The translations under genes and the position numbers were made by a program. Under the pieces are notes generated by a model, which was given only the letters and a program-made list of their open reading frames with translations, was not told where the DNA came from and did no database searches. This document shows positions 1 to 12,003 of a stretch of 64,000 nucleotides of DNA, one piece after another. Position 1 is the first letter of the stretch. Each line of letters opens with the position of its first letter. Origin of the DNA: Perca fluviatilis (Eukaryota > Chordata > Actinopteri > Perciformes > Percidae); contig NC_053132.1 in assembly GCF_010015445.1 (NCBI RefSeq), positions 32,419,001 to 32,483,000 of the forward strand, written 5' to 3'.

Positions 1-462
1 AAGGAGTTCAAATACCTTGGGGTCTTGTTCGCGAGTGAGGGGACAATGGAGCCGGAGATTGGTCGGAGAGCAGTATTACATTCAATTTACCGCACCATTG
101 TGATGAAAGGAGAGCTGAGCCAGAAGGCAAAGATCTCGATCTACCGGTTAGTTTTCATTCCTACCCTCACCTATGGTCAGGAAGGCTGGGTCATGACCGA
201 AAGAACGAGATCCAGGGCACAAGCGGCCGGATTGGGTTTCCTCCCACGCTTCCAGGCACGTCCAGCTGGGAGGAGGCCTCGGGGAAGACCCAGGACTAGG
301 TGGAGGGATTATATCTCCAACCTGGCCTGGGAACACCTCGGGATCCCCCAGTCGGAGCTGGTTAATGTCGCTCAGGAAAGGGAAGTTTGGGGTCCCCTGC
401 TCCTGCTGGAGCTGCTCCCCCTGCGAACTGACACTGATAAGCAGATGAAGATGGATGGATGG
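1..462 (+). mobile_element. Rex3-type (RTE) LINE, 3' fragment with internal deletion
   Basis: The frame from about 25 encodes the C-terminal region of a fish RTE-clade LINE: a YLGVL-like start, then LTYGQEGWVMTERTRSR, then the basic run GRRPRGRPRTRWRDYI. It ends in the short GATGGATGG-type tail at about 447-462, typical of RTE elements. Compared with the copy at 3994-5659, the segment from FLKRVAGI to GRLPREV is missing (the join is near 240-250), so about 165 bp are deleted. The element continues beyond the left edge of the window. It is dead: no catalytic RT motifs lie inside this piece. Confidence 0.85.
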
Positions 463-2100
463 AATAAATGTACCCAAAATGCACTTCAGTTCCTGCCAGC
501 CTACTAGCTACCTACTAGCTGAAATAGTTTGCACAACTGGCTAAAATCAGGTGGGACATCTAAAGTCATGAAAGAGGAGCGAGGAATGAGGAATCGGAGG
601 CAAGAGAAAAGGAGAGATGCGTTGGTTCGGAAGGACCAGGACTGGGACCGGGAGAAGAAACTGACCGGGAGACAGAGAAAGATGAGATAAAGGAGACGGA
701 AAAGGAGGATCGGAGAGCACAGGCAAATCAAGAGGACATATGCTCACCATCCAAGTAGGGAAAAAATCTGCCAAAATAAAAGGAGGAAAAAGGAAAAGAA
801 GTGTCTTGAGTGTGTTGAGTGAAATACAGTTCATAAGTTGTGGGTGGATGCATCAAATCCCTTTCAAGTGGGGAATCTGCACACAGTTTGAAAAGACTTA
901 GAAAATATAAAATATTAAATGCATGAAAAACATCTTTACAACATTTGAGCTCACTTTTGGCTCAAATGTAAAATAATGCAAAAGTGATATTAACGTCTGA
1001 TTTTCAGCAGCCAGCCTCCCTCTCATCCACGCCACTACTGTATATACACATGCGGCTGGCGCTGATTTGACTGGATCTGAACTGACAGTACCAGACTCTT
1101 CCAGTGCCATGCCGCTCTGGGGACCGGCGGCACAGCTAGAAACCGCTGCTGACGGACGCAGAGCTCTCCTTCCACCGGAGCTCCGACTTCTCTTTGTCTG
1201 CACTGCAGACTGAGCTGCTGTCTATCAGAATTAAATTGAGACAGTTTCATAACCTTTAAAAACGTCTCGTAGTAGTGTTACATTTTTCCCGTGTTTTGGT
1301 ACAGTTTGTCTAACACCTAATGCGAGCCGCACGTTAGTACACATGACAACCAAAATTTTGAGTGCTTTAGTGGCGTTGCCCTGACTCCCTGAATACACTA
1401 CTGTAGGCCTATAGGCTATTCAACATAACTGACCATTTTTTTATCAATATTTGAAAAACAGAAAACATTACACTTCATAATGTTTTGTATTCGTAACACT
1501 GTTGTATTATTGTACAAATTAGCTACAACAGTAATAGCAGTTACCTTATGTAGGTCACTCCTAAATTTTTCAACTGAGGAGCAAAATGTGCTCCTTAGGG
1601 AAAAAAGATACGTTATGCCCTGTTCATACTAATCAAATGAACTGGATGATGTGGTCAATGTAGTCAGATGCGGAAGCCCCCTTACTACATTATATTCAAT
1701 TATATTTAAAATGTTGAATTGTTACCTGCCACCAGATTTTTGCATTTTCCTTGACATGAATATGTTACAACCATAAATTTGTGCCTGGAAATGTATTAGA
1801 ATGCAGGAAATTAATTCTTTGATTCTCAAAATTTCTTTAACTTTTTTGGACTTTGGGGTTGTGATTTCACCACGTTATCATATTGATAAAAATGAGGGTC
1901 AAAACAATGAAAATTAAAGCTTCAAGCACTGATGGAAGGGCACTTGTACTTCCCTGCACGTCAGAGTGACCTACAGGATGCTGATTGACACGGCAGTGCA
2001 TTTGCGCGACCCTCAGACACTACACACACAAGTTAGACTTAATTTCCTGCATGGAGCGCATGGCGTTGGAAATAGCGTATTGCAAATGTTTTAACATTTC
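463..2100. other. No gene recognised
   Basis: Purine-rich at 560-800, then AT-rich sequence. Short open frames are present on both strands, but none shows a family motif, biased composition or splice context that I can defend. Probably intronic or old-repeat DNA. Confidence 0.5.
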
Positions 2101-2359
2101 CATTGTCAACAACTGGCTACAACAAACGGTTCATGAGTTATGAAAGATGGCATGGCTAAAATGTATGGGGCAGGGCAAAGCGTCAACAAGGAAGAAGGAA
2201 CTCTCTGCTGGATGCAATGATGTCTCACACAAAAGTCTACGCCAAGCAGCATCGCTATGGTATATGGGGCGGGTCTAAAGTATAGAGGGTGCACGAGACA
2301 CACATTTTGTTCAATATATCAAGTGTAGACCACACCTTGAAGATTTCATTAAATTGGAT

Positions 2360-2712
2360 AATGTTTGTCATATAAGGCTGACTTCCTGCTGCCAGCAGGT
2401 GGTGCTATGACTATGAGTCAATATTGGCATATAGTTGTCCTCAGGCCTGGACTCTTATCAGGCATGAAACATTTCATGCAGATTGAATGTACAATGGAGT
2501 TCCAAAAACTTCCTGGTCCAACGCCACGCCACAGCAGCGTCGTTGAACAAAAAAAATCAAGCTTTTAATAACTTTTCATCTTTGAGGTCTTTGAGGTAGA
2601 TTGTACAGATGGAATGTACAATGGAGTTCCAACAACTTCCTGTTTCATGGCTAAATGCTCAAAATGGTCGCCACACCGTTGGACGAAAGCTCAAGCTTTT
2701 AATAACAATAAT
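2360..2712. repeat. Imperfect ~125-bp duplication in a probable interspersed repeat
   Basis: The words GAATGTACAATGGAGTTCCA and AAGCTTTTAATAAC occur twice in the same order (near 2484 and 2559, then near 2611 and 2691), giving a two-copy tandem arrangement. The upstream block with GCCAGCAGGTGGTGCTATGA looks like a dispersed teleost repeat, but I cannot name it. Confidence 0.45.
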
Positions 2713-2887
2713 ATTAATAAACAACAATACTAATAAACAGCTTTCGTCGACTAAACGCTGACCAGAGTAGTAATAGTCTGGAGTTATCCCTAAAAGCTAA
2801 ACTATGATTATGGCCAGTCCCAATTATAGTATGATGTATCCTGACTGATAAAGACTGTTAAGACTGAACATCGAGTGAGGGAAAGAT

Positions 2888-2888
<1 letters not shown>

Positions 2889-2950
<62 letters not shown>

Positions 2951-2976
2951 ATACACATACACACACATACACACAC
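2889..2976. repeat. (CA)n microsatellite
   Basis: A pure CA run to about 2944, followed by CA interrupted by TACA units. Confidence 0.98.
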
Positions 2977-3982
2977 TAATATTACCAGTCAAAAATATTT
3001 TACATACACAGAGAGCACCTCTCTACTTTGTTTTCCTTACTAAAACAAATTAGAAGTCAAAACTTTTTTAAATGATTTAGTCCTCTAAAATAATTTCAAG
3101 AGTGGGGCAGGAACAGCTGACAATATCTACGATGTCAAATGTGAGCTTTTATGTTCAAAGTGACCTCTCATCCTGTTAATTCTCTCTTTCTCCTTACTTT
3201 CATCTTCTGTTTCCAATGTCACCCTAAGAAACTAGTCTTAACTAATTAAGTAAGTTTAGATTTTGTTTTGGTCCTTTTAGTTTCTGTATTATTATATAGT
3301 ATATTTGATTTCCAAATTAATTATTTTCAGTGTAAAGTAGCAACAGCTTCAGTATGAATAAATATCACTATCAAAAATCCAGATCAGTAAAAGCTCAGTT
3401 TGAGCCTCTGCTGTTGGAGCAGCTGGGATGATCTCATCGCTAAGTGAAGCAACACTAACCTTCCAGGCAGTATGGTAATGCTCAGCCTTGTGCTCCCTAT
3501 AACTAGACCTTGAATCAAGTAGTTTATTTCAATAAATAAATAAACATGGAGCAGGCAGCAGAGCAAAGGCAAGGTCACAGCACCAGCCCTGAAGATGACG
3601 GAAGTCCACCAGCAAAACACACATGTTGCATATACTATTGTTACCAGTAGTGGAAATGGTGGGAATGCTTTGGAATGCCATTCCAGGAGTAAAAGTCGGG
3701 AAGGAACAGTGGTTCCTTTTCAGTTTCAAAAATAGTCAATGTTTTTTTTATTTGGTTAATCGTTTATAGCCATTTTACCATAGATATCTATGCATTTTGC
3801 AGTTTCTGAATTAAATATTTCTTTCCTGAGCGCACTTGAACATAGCACAAAAGCTTGTCAGCGTTGCTGGATGTTTACAGACACAACCGACGACCTGGTG
3901 ACGATTAAGGTTGCTTTCAAATTTCTTTAAACTTCAGTGGTGTCTTTGAGATTTTTAGTCTATTTTGTAAATAAAGTAAAGC
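2977..3982. other. No gene recognised
   Basis: AT-rich sequence with a few short frames on the minus strand that have no recognisable protein similarity. It directly precedes the target site of the Rex3 insertion. Confidence 0.5.
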
Positions 3983-3993
3983 AATAACAGTTT
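3983..3993 (+). repeat. Target-site duplication, left copy (Rex3)
   Basis: AATAACAGTTT here is repeated exactly at 5660-5670, immediately after the LINE tail. Confidence 0.9.
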
Positions 3994-5659
3994 TTTCCAG
4001 AAGCTTCTGGAAAACTGTTCGCCACCTCAGGAGGGGGAAGCGGGGAACCATCCAAGCTGTGTACAGTAAGGAGGGGACACTGTTGACCTCAACTGAGGAG
4101 GTAATAGTGCGGTGGAAGGAGCACTTTGAGGAACTCCTGAATCCGACTAATACACCCTCTATGTTAGACGCAGAACTGGAGGATGACGGGGGATTGTCGT
4201 TGATTTCCCAGGCGGAAGTCACTGATGTAGTCAAACAACTCCACAGTGTGGAGGGGCTGTCCTGGTTGACACGTCTCTTCAACATTGCGTGGAAGTCTGG
4301 AACAGTGCCAAAGGAGTGGCAGACTGGGGTGGTGGTTCCCCTTTTTAAAAAGGGGGACCAGAGGGTGTGTGCCAATTACAGGGGTATCACACTTCTCAGC
4401 CTCCCTGGTAAAGTCTACTCCAAGGTGCTGGAAAGGAGGGTTGAAGAGGAACAATGCGGATTCCATCCTGGTCGTGGAACAACGGACCAGCTCTTTACTC
4501 TCGCAAGGATCCTGGAGGGAGCCTGGGAGTATGCCCAACCAGTCTACATGTGTTTTGTGGATCTGGAGAAGGCGTATGACCGGGTCCCCCGGGAGATACT
4601 GTGGGAGGTGCTGCGGGAGTATGGGGTGAGGGTGTCTCTTCTCAGGGCCATCCAATCTCTGTACAACCAAAGTGAGAGCTGTGTCTGGGTTCTCGGCAGT
4701 AAGTCGGACTCGTTTCAGGTGAGGGTTGGCCTCCGCCAGGGCTGCGCTTTGTCACCAATCCTGTTTGTAATATTTATGGACAGGCTATCAAGGCGTAGTC
4801 AGGGTGGGGAGGGGTTGCAGTTCGGTGGGCTGGGGATCTCATCGCTGCTCTTTGCAGATGACGTGGGTCCTGATGGCATCATCGGCCTGTGACCTTCAGC
4901 ACTCACTGGATCGGTTCGCAGCCGAGTGTGAAGCAGCTGGGATGAGGATCAGCACCTCTAAATCTGAGGCCATGGTTCTCAGCAGGAAACCGATGGAATG
5001 CCTTCTCCAGGTAGGGAATGAGTCCTTACCCCAAGTGAAGGAGTTCTACTACCTTGGGGTTTTGTTCGCGAGTGAGGGGACAATGGAGCGGGAGATTGGT
5101 CGGAGAATCGGCGCAGGCGGGTGCGGTATTACATTCAATCTATCACACCGTTGTGACGAAAAGAGAGCTGAGCCAGAAGGCAAAGCTCTCGATCTACCGG
5201 TCAGTTTTCGTTCCTACCCTCACCTATGGTCATGAAGGCTGGGTCATGACCAAAAGAACGAGATCCAGGGTACAAGCGGCCGAAATGGGTTTCCTCAAGA
5301 GGGTGGCTGGCATCTCCCTTAGAGATAGGGTGAGAAGCTCAGTCATCCGTGAGGAGCTCGGAGTAGAGCCGCTGCTCCTTCGCGTCGAAAGGAGCCAGTT
5401 GAGGTGGTTCGGGCATCTGGTAAGGATGCCCCCTGGGCGCCTCCCTAGGGAGGTGTTCCAGGCACGTCCAGCTGGGAGGAGGCCTCGGGGAAGACCCAGG
5501 ACTAGGTGGAGGGATTATATCTCAAACCTGGCCTGGGAACGCCTTTTGATCCCCCAGCCAGAGCTGGTTAATGTGGCTCGGGAAAGGGAAGTTTGGGGTC
5601 CCCTGCTGGAGCTGCTCCCCCCGCGACCCGACACCGGATAAGCGGAAGAAGATGGATGG
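3994..5659 (+). mobile_element. Rex3-type (RTE) LINE, 5'-truncated, with target-site duplication
   Basis: This element encodes most of an RTE-clade reverse transcriptase in three successive frames. Recognisable blocks are LFKKGD and NYRGITLLSLPGK (fingers), FVDLEKAYDRVPRE (first catalytic Asp), GLRQGCALSPILF, and FADD (4851-4862; catalytic Asp pair). They are followed by the C-terminal YLGVLFASEGTME and RPRGRPRTRWRDYI. The block at 4318-4337 and the one near 4737 match, as I remember them, the sites used for the standard Rex3 RT primers. It ends in GATAAGCGGAAGAAGATGGATGG and is flanked by an 11-bp target duplication. It is 5'-truncated: the endonuclease is absent. Frameshifts near 4860 and 5110-5150 make it inactive. 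Confidence 0.93.
4059..5641 (+). pseudogene. Rex3 reverse transcriptase, frameshifted remnant
   Basis: The RT palm with FVDLEKAYD and FADD lies in the first frame (4059-4892). The thumb and connection region continue in a second frame (to about 5120) and a third (5054-5641). The AP endonuclease expected upstream is not present because the insertion is 5'-truncated, and part of the RT between the SKVLERRV block and EEQCGFHPG is shortened. Known role of the family: target-primed reverse transcription. This copy cannot encode an active enzyme. Confidence 0.88.
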
Positions 5660-5670
5660 AATAACAGTTT
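5660..5670 (+). repeat. Target-site duplication, right copy (Rex3)
   Basis: Exact repeat of 3983-3993. Confidence 0.9.
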
Positions 5671-5774
5671 ACAGAAATTGTACTTTTAAAGGCAAGTATA
5701 AAGGCTTTTCTTATGTCTTGGCAGCTGCAAAAAGAGTTTACAAAAATTTGTACTTTTTGGTTGTTTAGTGTTAA

Positions 5775-6244
5775 AGTGCTCATATTATGCTCATTTTCAG
5801 GTTCATAATTGTATTTAGAGGTTATACTAGAATAGGTTGATGTGGTTTAATTTTCAGAAAACACCATATATTTGTTGTACTGCACATTGCTGCAGCTCCT
5901 CTTTTCACCCTGTGTGTTGAGCTCTCTGTTTTAGCAACAGAGTGAGACATCTCACTTCTGTTCTATCTTTGTTGGGAGTCACACATGCGCAGTAAGTACT
6001 GCTAGCAGCTAGGCAAGCATTATAACGTGTGTTACAAAGTGACGAGCATTTGTCTCTGAAGTAAAGGCTGGACTACAATAGAGCTGTTTGGAGCAGTTTG
6101 TGAACAGTGTTTTCTGGTGGAGATGGTAAGTCCCTTTGGGGTGGACTTTGGGCTTTTTCACTTTGTAAACCTATAACGTGCACAAAAAAGATATATGAAA
6201 CAATAAAGGAAAGGGGAAAAGATAAAAAGCATTATATGAGCACT
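5775..6244. mobile_element. TTAA-flanked MITE (piggyBac-like), 470 bp
   Basis: TTAA at 5771-5774 and at 6245-6248 flank inverted termini AGTGCTCATATTATGCT and AGCATTATATGAGCACT, which pair at 16 of 17 positions. No coding capacity is visible. A TTAA target duplication with short inverted termini is the signature of piggyBac-type elements. Assignment to that superfamily is inferred from the target site only. Confidence 0.8.
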
Positions 6245-6763
6245 TTAAAGTTACCTTGGCAATGTTTTTTATACCAATGAGGTCAGTTGAATGCCAAGGT
6301 CTTTGAAGTGAGTTCATTTGAACACTGTATGCCCTATTTTTGAACAGCTATACAATTTGTTTATTGTAATGTTACCTATTGAAGCCTCTTGGAAATGTTA
6401 CTTGAATGCTGTTTCATTTATTGTTTTGTAATAATTCTACGTTATAAGCAGTGAGCTTAGGCAGAGGCCTTTTATTTGTAGTGTTTGTTCTCTTTAATGC
6501 CCTAATGACAAACAATTATTGTGTCTGTAATTGTGTAAGACTCAAACAGTGAAGTATGCTGGGGCAACTATAAAACCACTGACCATTTGTTACTGTAAAC
6601 TTGGCCCACAAAACTGTTGAGTATGAAATACAAAGAACAAAAATGTAAAGAAGAATGCTTAAACACAAACATTAGCCTGTACTAAAATGTATACATTTAA
6701 ACAGAGTAGGCTACTTCAACATGTTTGTTAAACCAGTTTAACACACACACACTAGAGGTCCCT

Positions 6764-7761
6764 TTATGGGTCAAGAAACTGTGTCAGGACTCTCCTGACC
6801 CTCTTCCCGTCAGCTGACATTCCCTCTCTGACAGTTAGGGAATTATCAGGTTGGTTGTCCCGGTCATATGAAATAGCCTCGGTAACACTGGTGTCATCGA
6901 CAGTGTCCATAGCAGCCTCCCAGTAATTATGCAGGACAAAGCATGCATATATGACGAAGGGTAGGTCATTAAGGTTAATGTCTATTGCTCTTCTCAGGAC
7001 TCCAAACCGGCCTTTCAGCCTCCCAAATGCGCACTCGATAACCATCCATGCACAGCACAAAGACAGTCTGAGGTACTGCTCCTGAGCATTGGTCCCTCCA
7101 TTTGCATAATCTTTCATTAGGTATGGGAGCAGAGGGTATGCAGGATCTCCAAGTAAGTACACTGGTATGGCCTCTTCATCCTCAACTATGTTCAAACTGA
7201 ACCTCCCTTTTCTATTGACATAATCTGTGGAATTCACAGATGGCTGCTTTATTTCTACATGTGTGCCATCCACAGCACCTATGCATTGAGGGAGGCCGTG
7301 CACTTCTTCAAATTTCTGCACGAATTGCTATACAGAATTTTCGCATACATAGGACCTAAGTTGACAGCTATTGCCAAACACACTTCCCTTACTATTATTG
7401 ACACGGTTGATCGAGAAAAAACCGAAAGCGTTGGCTGTTTTACACAGTCTAGCCTCGCTGACAGGTAATACAAGGTGCAGGCAACTTTTTTTATGACACC
7501 GACAGGGGACCGCATGATGGTCATCTCAGCCTAGATGTAGGGACGCAGCAATTCGGAGAGTGACAGCAGCGATGACCGTGACATCCTAAAATTTTCACGC
7601 CACTCCTCTGGGACAACAACCACTTCATTTTCGAAGTTCTCCCACCAGACAGCAGTTCGCCCAGGTGGGACCCAAAACCTGCGACGCTGGCGGCAATGCA
7701 GAGTGGTTCTTCGTGTTGGAGGGAGTAGAAGTTGTTGCAAAATTGCTGACCTCATGAGCAC
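6764..7761 (-). pseudogene. PIF/Harbinger (HARBI1-like, DDE_Tnp_4) transposase remnant
   Basis: The N-terminal part (7761 to about 7531) ends WRENFRMSRSSLLSLSELL; a stop follows, then RSPVGVIKKVACTLYYL and FSRSTVSIIVREVCLAIAV (a helix-turn-helix-like region). After a frameshift near 7310 comes [19 protein letters not shown] (first Asp), [15 protein letters not shown] (second Asp) and [15 protein letters not shown] (Glu, 36 residues after the second Asp). The family normally has a block with PGSxHDxR between the first and second Asp. Here RFSLNI runs straight into [14 protein letters not shown], so that block is deleted. Normal role: cut-and-paste transposition with a 3-bp target. This copy is inactive. 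Confidence 0.9.
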
Positions 7762-8108
7762 TCATTCGTCTCTGCTCCTCGATATAATAGAGCAGCTGTA
7801 TTTGCAAATGCAAACAGACGAAAAGGGTTTGCACCAACAAAAATGCCACTTCTACTCTGAATGCATCCATGATCACCATAGCCAAATGTCTGTGCACTTT
7901 TGGCGTAGGTGCGAGTTCTGGCGGATACTGTGACGTCAGCTGCCTAAACCTCCTGCAAAAGAAGATTTCCTAAATCTCCACTCTGGTCAGAGTTTTTAAA
8001 AAGACTCGCTTTCAGAGGCAAATTCTCCGTTTGCGTGTAAACAAAGGGCACAAACAAAGGGAAATGTTTCCGTTTTTCAAAATAACCATGTACGCGTAAA
8101 CAGGGCCT
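6764..8108 (-). mobile_element. PIF/Harbinger transposon, degraded
   Basis: A Harbinger-type transposase relic lies on the minus strand. The right edge near 8108 reads, on the minus strand, GGCCCTGTTTACGCG, a terminus of the kind seen in fish Harbinger elements. I could not find a matching left terminus, so the left end is probably lost. Confidence 0.6.
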
Positions 8109-8590
8109 AAGTGTGTGAAAGAGTGAAACATTTTTTCGATGGGGGTGAGATTTAATGTACCAACACTTGAATTTCTAGAAACATGTATCAACATAAGGCA
8201 CAGCATCACTTCACTAGGATTAAAAAGATAATAAAATCTTGATTTTTCTCTTGTTTTGTTTGTTTTTTAAAGGATTGCATAATCATTTTCTGGTTTAACT
8301 CCTCTGAAAGATTAGTTAAGAAAGATAAATTAATTTAAATTAAACAACTATTTTTCCAGTGTGGTCATGTATGCACCTGTATATATGTGCATGTGTTTGT
8401 ATGTGTGTTAGACTTCATTCAATCGGTGGGTGTGTCCTTTACATCAGATCATTAAGAATCAAGGCAAATGAAAGTGCTCCTCCACTCAGCCTAATGAGGG
8501 GTATGAAAGCTACCCTTAATTGTTGTCCACAATGGCTGCATTATTTCATAAGAACTAATTACCCTATCAGCCATGCTAGCAGTAAGGCAG
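8109..8590. other. No gene recognised
   Basis: AT-rich spacer between the Harbinger remnant and a CA repeat. I see no motif worth annotating. Confidence 0.5.
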
Positions 8591-8593
8591 GGC

Positions 8594-8685
8594 ACATACA
8601 CATGCACGCATGCACGCACGCACACACACACACACACACACATTCACACACACACACACACACACAGACACACACATACACATGC
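8594..8685. repeat. (CA)n microsatellite, interrupted
   Basis: CA dinucleotides interrupted by GCACGCA and TTCA words. Confidence 0.97.
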
Positions 8686-9290
8686 GGTTAACACAAATTC
8701 AATAGTCTTGATCAATGAGCTGATAAACAAGAAACCATGAGGTGATATAGTTGTGTGTGGACTGGTTTATGTCTTTTATGGTGTTATCACACTCACATTG
8801 CTGTCTATAACAAAAAGGGGAAAGTTGTACCAGGACTGTTATCCTCCCCTAGCATCTTTTAGTTACTGTATTTAGATTCACATTGCTTAATTACACAGAA
8901 CTAAAGACTCTACACAGAAATCCCATCAGTTACAGGTAACATACTTCATGTAGTCTTTTGTACCTCATCATCCAACCATATTAGAGGTTTAGGTAGCGAA
9001 GAGAGTGAAAAAAAGAAAATCGTACCAATACACCAGAAATCCTAGCTGCCTCTTTGCACCAATCATTGTTTTTTCCACTTTCTTCTCCTTCATCTGTCTC
9101 TATTTCAGTGTTTGGTCAGTTGTCGCCATTAGTCCAAATTAGAGCTGTTTTCCAGGGAAGACAGGGAAGTGTAAATCAGCTTCAGCAAGCTACAGACACT
9201 TTTATAGTCATGGAAAGATGGCTGGTTTTAATAAGCCTGCAAAGTCATACTGTGTGATGTGTGTATATCAGAATGAAACTGTACACACTA
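8686..9290. other. No gene recognised
   Basis: No motif, terminal repeat or plausible coding frame seen. Confidence 0.5.
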
Positions 9291-9296
9291 AAAACT

Positions 9297-9473
9297 CCTG
9301 GGTTATTTCTTCAACCCAGTTTGTGGGTTATTTGTGTTGGGTTAAAATTATGGGTTATTTTTTCAGAGAGTAACCATTTTCTGGGTTATAGGGCTAATAT
9401 TTTGACCCAATTCCTGGGTTGTTTGGGTTTCTGGGTTATTTTAAGAGTAACCCATGTTCTGGGTTATAGGGTT
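9297..9473. repeat. TGGGTTA-rich degenerate repeat
   Basis: CTGGGTTAT, TGGGTTA and the complement AACCCA recur about every 20-30 bp, so the tract is partly self-complementary. It starts CTAAAAACTCCTGGGTTATT, which resembles the end of a teleost non-autonomous element. The family is not assigned. Confidence 0.55.
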
Positions 9474-9494
9474 GTCTCTCTTTCTTTCTCTATG

Positions 9495-9690
<196 letters not shown>

Positions 9691-10059
9691 ACATAATACA
9701 TACATACATATTCCTTTATCTCTGTGAAAGTCAGGAGAAGCTGTTCAGGAGTTGTCTGGTGAGTGGTTAGCAGCAGCAACTGTAACTATTATACTGTTAT
9801 TATACTGTTACTGTATTGTACTTTGTAAAATAGACTCCTAAAATCATGTTTATGCTGTTCTTGACTATGACCTCAACAGTTACCTCTGCCCTTTTTTCCA
9901 AACCAATTCCACTGTTCTCCTTGCTATTTTATCTAAATGCCTAAATTGTCTTAAATAGTGAACTTTGCTGTTGTTCTTTGTATGTTATGTACTTTAAAAA
10001 CAAAGGTCTTGTAGTTTGATTTACTAATAATATATTTGTTTTTCCTGTCTGTCATCACA

Positions 10060-10290
10060 AGGACAATGAACCAGAAGAGGAGCAGACCAAGGGCCTCATT
10101 GTGGGGATACTTACTAGAATGGAGGATGACCAAAGTACTGCTCCTGCCAGCTACTGATGGAGCTGTGGTTATAGAGGAAGAAATCATATTACAAGACCTC
10201 CCTGACCTGCCAATGGACCTTGCTTTGCTCTTTGGGCTGATATATGCCTTAATCATCCAGTTTCCCAAGTCAGTCTATCACGTTAACTAG
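10060..10290 (+). pseudogene. Exon-like relic similar to an uncharacterised teleost protein family
   Basis: A pyrimidine tract ending CATCACAAG (to about 10059) looks like a splice acceptor. The first frame downstream reads DNEPEEEQTKGLIVGILTRM. A second frame then reads EEEIILQDLPDLP and LALLFGLIYALIIQFPKS, ending at 10290. The hydrophobic LLFGLIYAL block is familiar to me from the C-termini of expanded, uncharacterised (SAMD3-like) fish proteins. The frame change inside the exon suggests a pseudogene or a fragment carried by an element. Function unknown. Confidence 0.35.
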
Positions 10291-10381
10291 TCTAACCTTG
10301 CTGTCCTTACTTAGTATTTATGTGAAAAAATAAGAATATGTTAACTGACATCTACAACTACTACTGTCCAGGCACAAACAC

Positions 10382-11154
10382 TAGCAACGGTCTGTTATCA
10401 AGAAAATAACAGACCGCATTGTACCTTAGAATATAAGCAAGTCATGTAATAAATATATATAATCAGTAGTTTTGTCACCAGCAACAACACGTTGCTCAGT
10501 TTTGTTCCAGTAAGTTATGTATCGTAATAACGTTTAAAAAAAATCAGCTGAAGACTCCGGAAGTGATGTCGTAATTACCGCTCGGCGGATAGAAAAGATA
10601 CAAATACATAATATTTGTAATATTGATGTTTTTGTCTAACGTTGTATTTGAGGAGTTAAACAATAAAGATAGCATCAATAATAAAATACAGTTTCATGTA
10701 TTTGTCTCATGTACTGTTTGCTCAGCCGGCCGGTGGGCGGCATCAATCTGAAACAGAATGAAGCCCACTCACGGCAGACAGCAGAAACAGGAGCCCAACA
10801 CGTCCTCCCACCCACCCCGGAAGAACTACAAGTGCTGAAGCTTTGTAACAGATTCTGGGCCGCGTCTATAGTGGGAGTTGTAGTTTTTAAATATATTGGT
10901 ATATTTCTCAGTAGAAGTAGAAGTTGGTAGTGTAGAATTTTGGATACACCCTGGGGTTTTTTGGGAAGGGGAACACACTGGTGTCATCAGATTTTAAAAA
11001 TAGAATCATTAAATAGGTGAAAATAGCTTATTACCATATTTGACAGTGCTTACAGTGGATAAACTTTGGAGACCATATCTACATGATAGCTGAGGTCCAG
11101 AGCTTTCTATGACAGCTGGTTTTATGTGTGTAGCACCTTCTGTTGCTAAATGAC
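10382..11154. repeat. Left arm of a ~780-bp inverted repeat
   Basis: This arm is the reverse complement of 13150-13942 with small indels. Shared landmarks are the hairpin CGGTCTGTTAT/ATAACAGACCG, TCAGCTGAAGACTCCGGAAG, CAGCCGGCCGGTGGGCGGC, and the end TAGCACCTTCTGTTGCTAAA. The 2.0-kb spacer is 11155-13149. Either a single fold-back-type element or two copies of one repeat in opposite orientation. Confidence 0.93.
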
Positions 11155-11310
11155 ATCAGCTGAAGACTCCTGAAGTGACGTAGTAATTACCACTCAGCGG
11201 ATAGAAAAGATTGCTGCACGTAAAAAAATAAAACAAATTTCTGCACGTTGTATGTGAGAATTTATACAATAAAAATACCAATAATGAAAAAATAGTGTTT
11301 TATGCTAAGC
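11155..11310. repeat. Third, partial copy of the arm sequence (direct orientation)
   Basis: ATCAGCTGAAGACTCC, GTAATTACC and CGGATAGAAAAGAT recur in the same order as at about 10543-10600, immediately after the left arm ends. It is more diverged downstream. Confidence 0.75.
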
Positions 11311-12003
11311 ACTTTGATTTGACTTGTCGCAGAAAAATACTAGGCCTATATAAACAAACTACAGTTGAGTGTTTAGAACTACAGCCTAATGGCTTGGTGG
11401 ACTAATGGGCATTTGTTTTGACTTGTAGGCTACTGTTGTGAAAAACAAAAAATAAACTACTTACAAAGAGAAGCATTTTTCATTTTATTTTCCATGCATA
11501 GTTATTTAAAAACGCAATTTTCTAATTTTGCAGTTGAGGAATGTTAATAGCAAAGACTAAAGGGGAAAAAAACATGAGTATATTTATGTGTGGGACTTAA
11601 TTTGATTTAACATCACACTGCATTATTAGTTGCTTTAAATAACTGACTTTTTAAAAATAATTTATGGTAGGCCTATCATATTAATTATTATTCAGAAGAT
11701 GATCCTCATATCAATCAGCATGGTTACAGCTTGTAGCTATAACCTTTGAGACTACCTTTTCAAAATTAAGAAGGTGCTAGTTTTAGGAACATTTTAAGCA
11801 GATTTTTGCTGAGGTTTTTGTTCACAGAGATGTATAGCTTTGTATGGGTATGTGTACACAAACATGTGTTTTGGCATTTTTGGCACCCTTCTACTGCAGC
11901 CTACTGCACACAGAGTACTTTTGCATATTCTGCTAAAATAGAGACCAGAATGTGGTGCCAAACCAACAATCTCATTCAACCATTTCACAAAATGAGGAGT
12001 TTC

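Noticed and set aside
2889..2976. CRISPR-like repeats among the tandem arrays of the window
   Set aside because: No array has constant repeats with unique spacers. All are simple or minisatellite repeats in a vertebrate genome.
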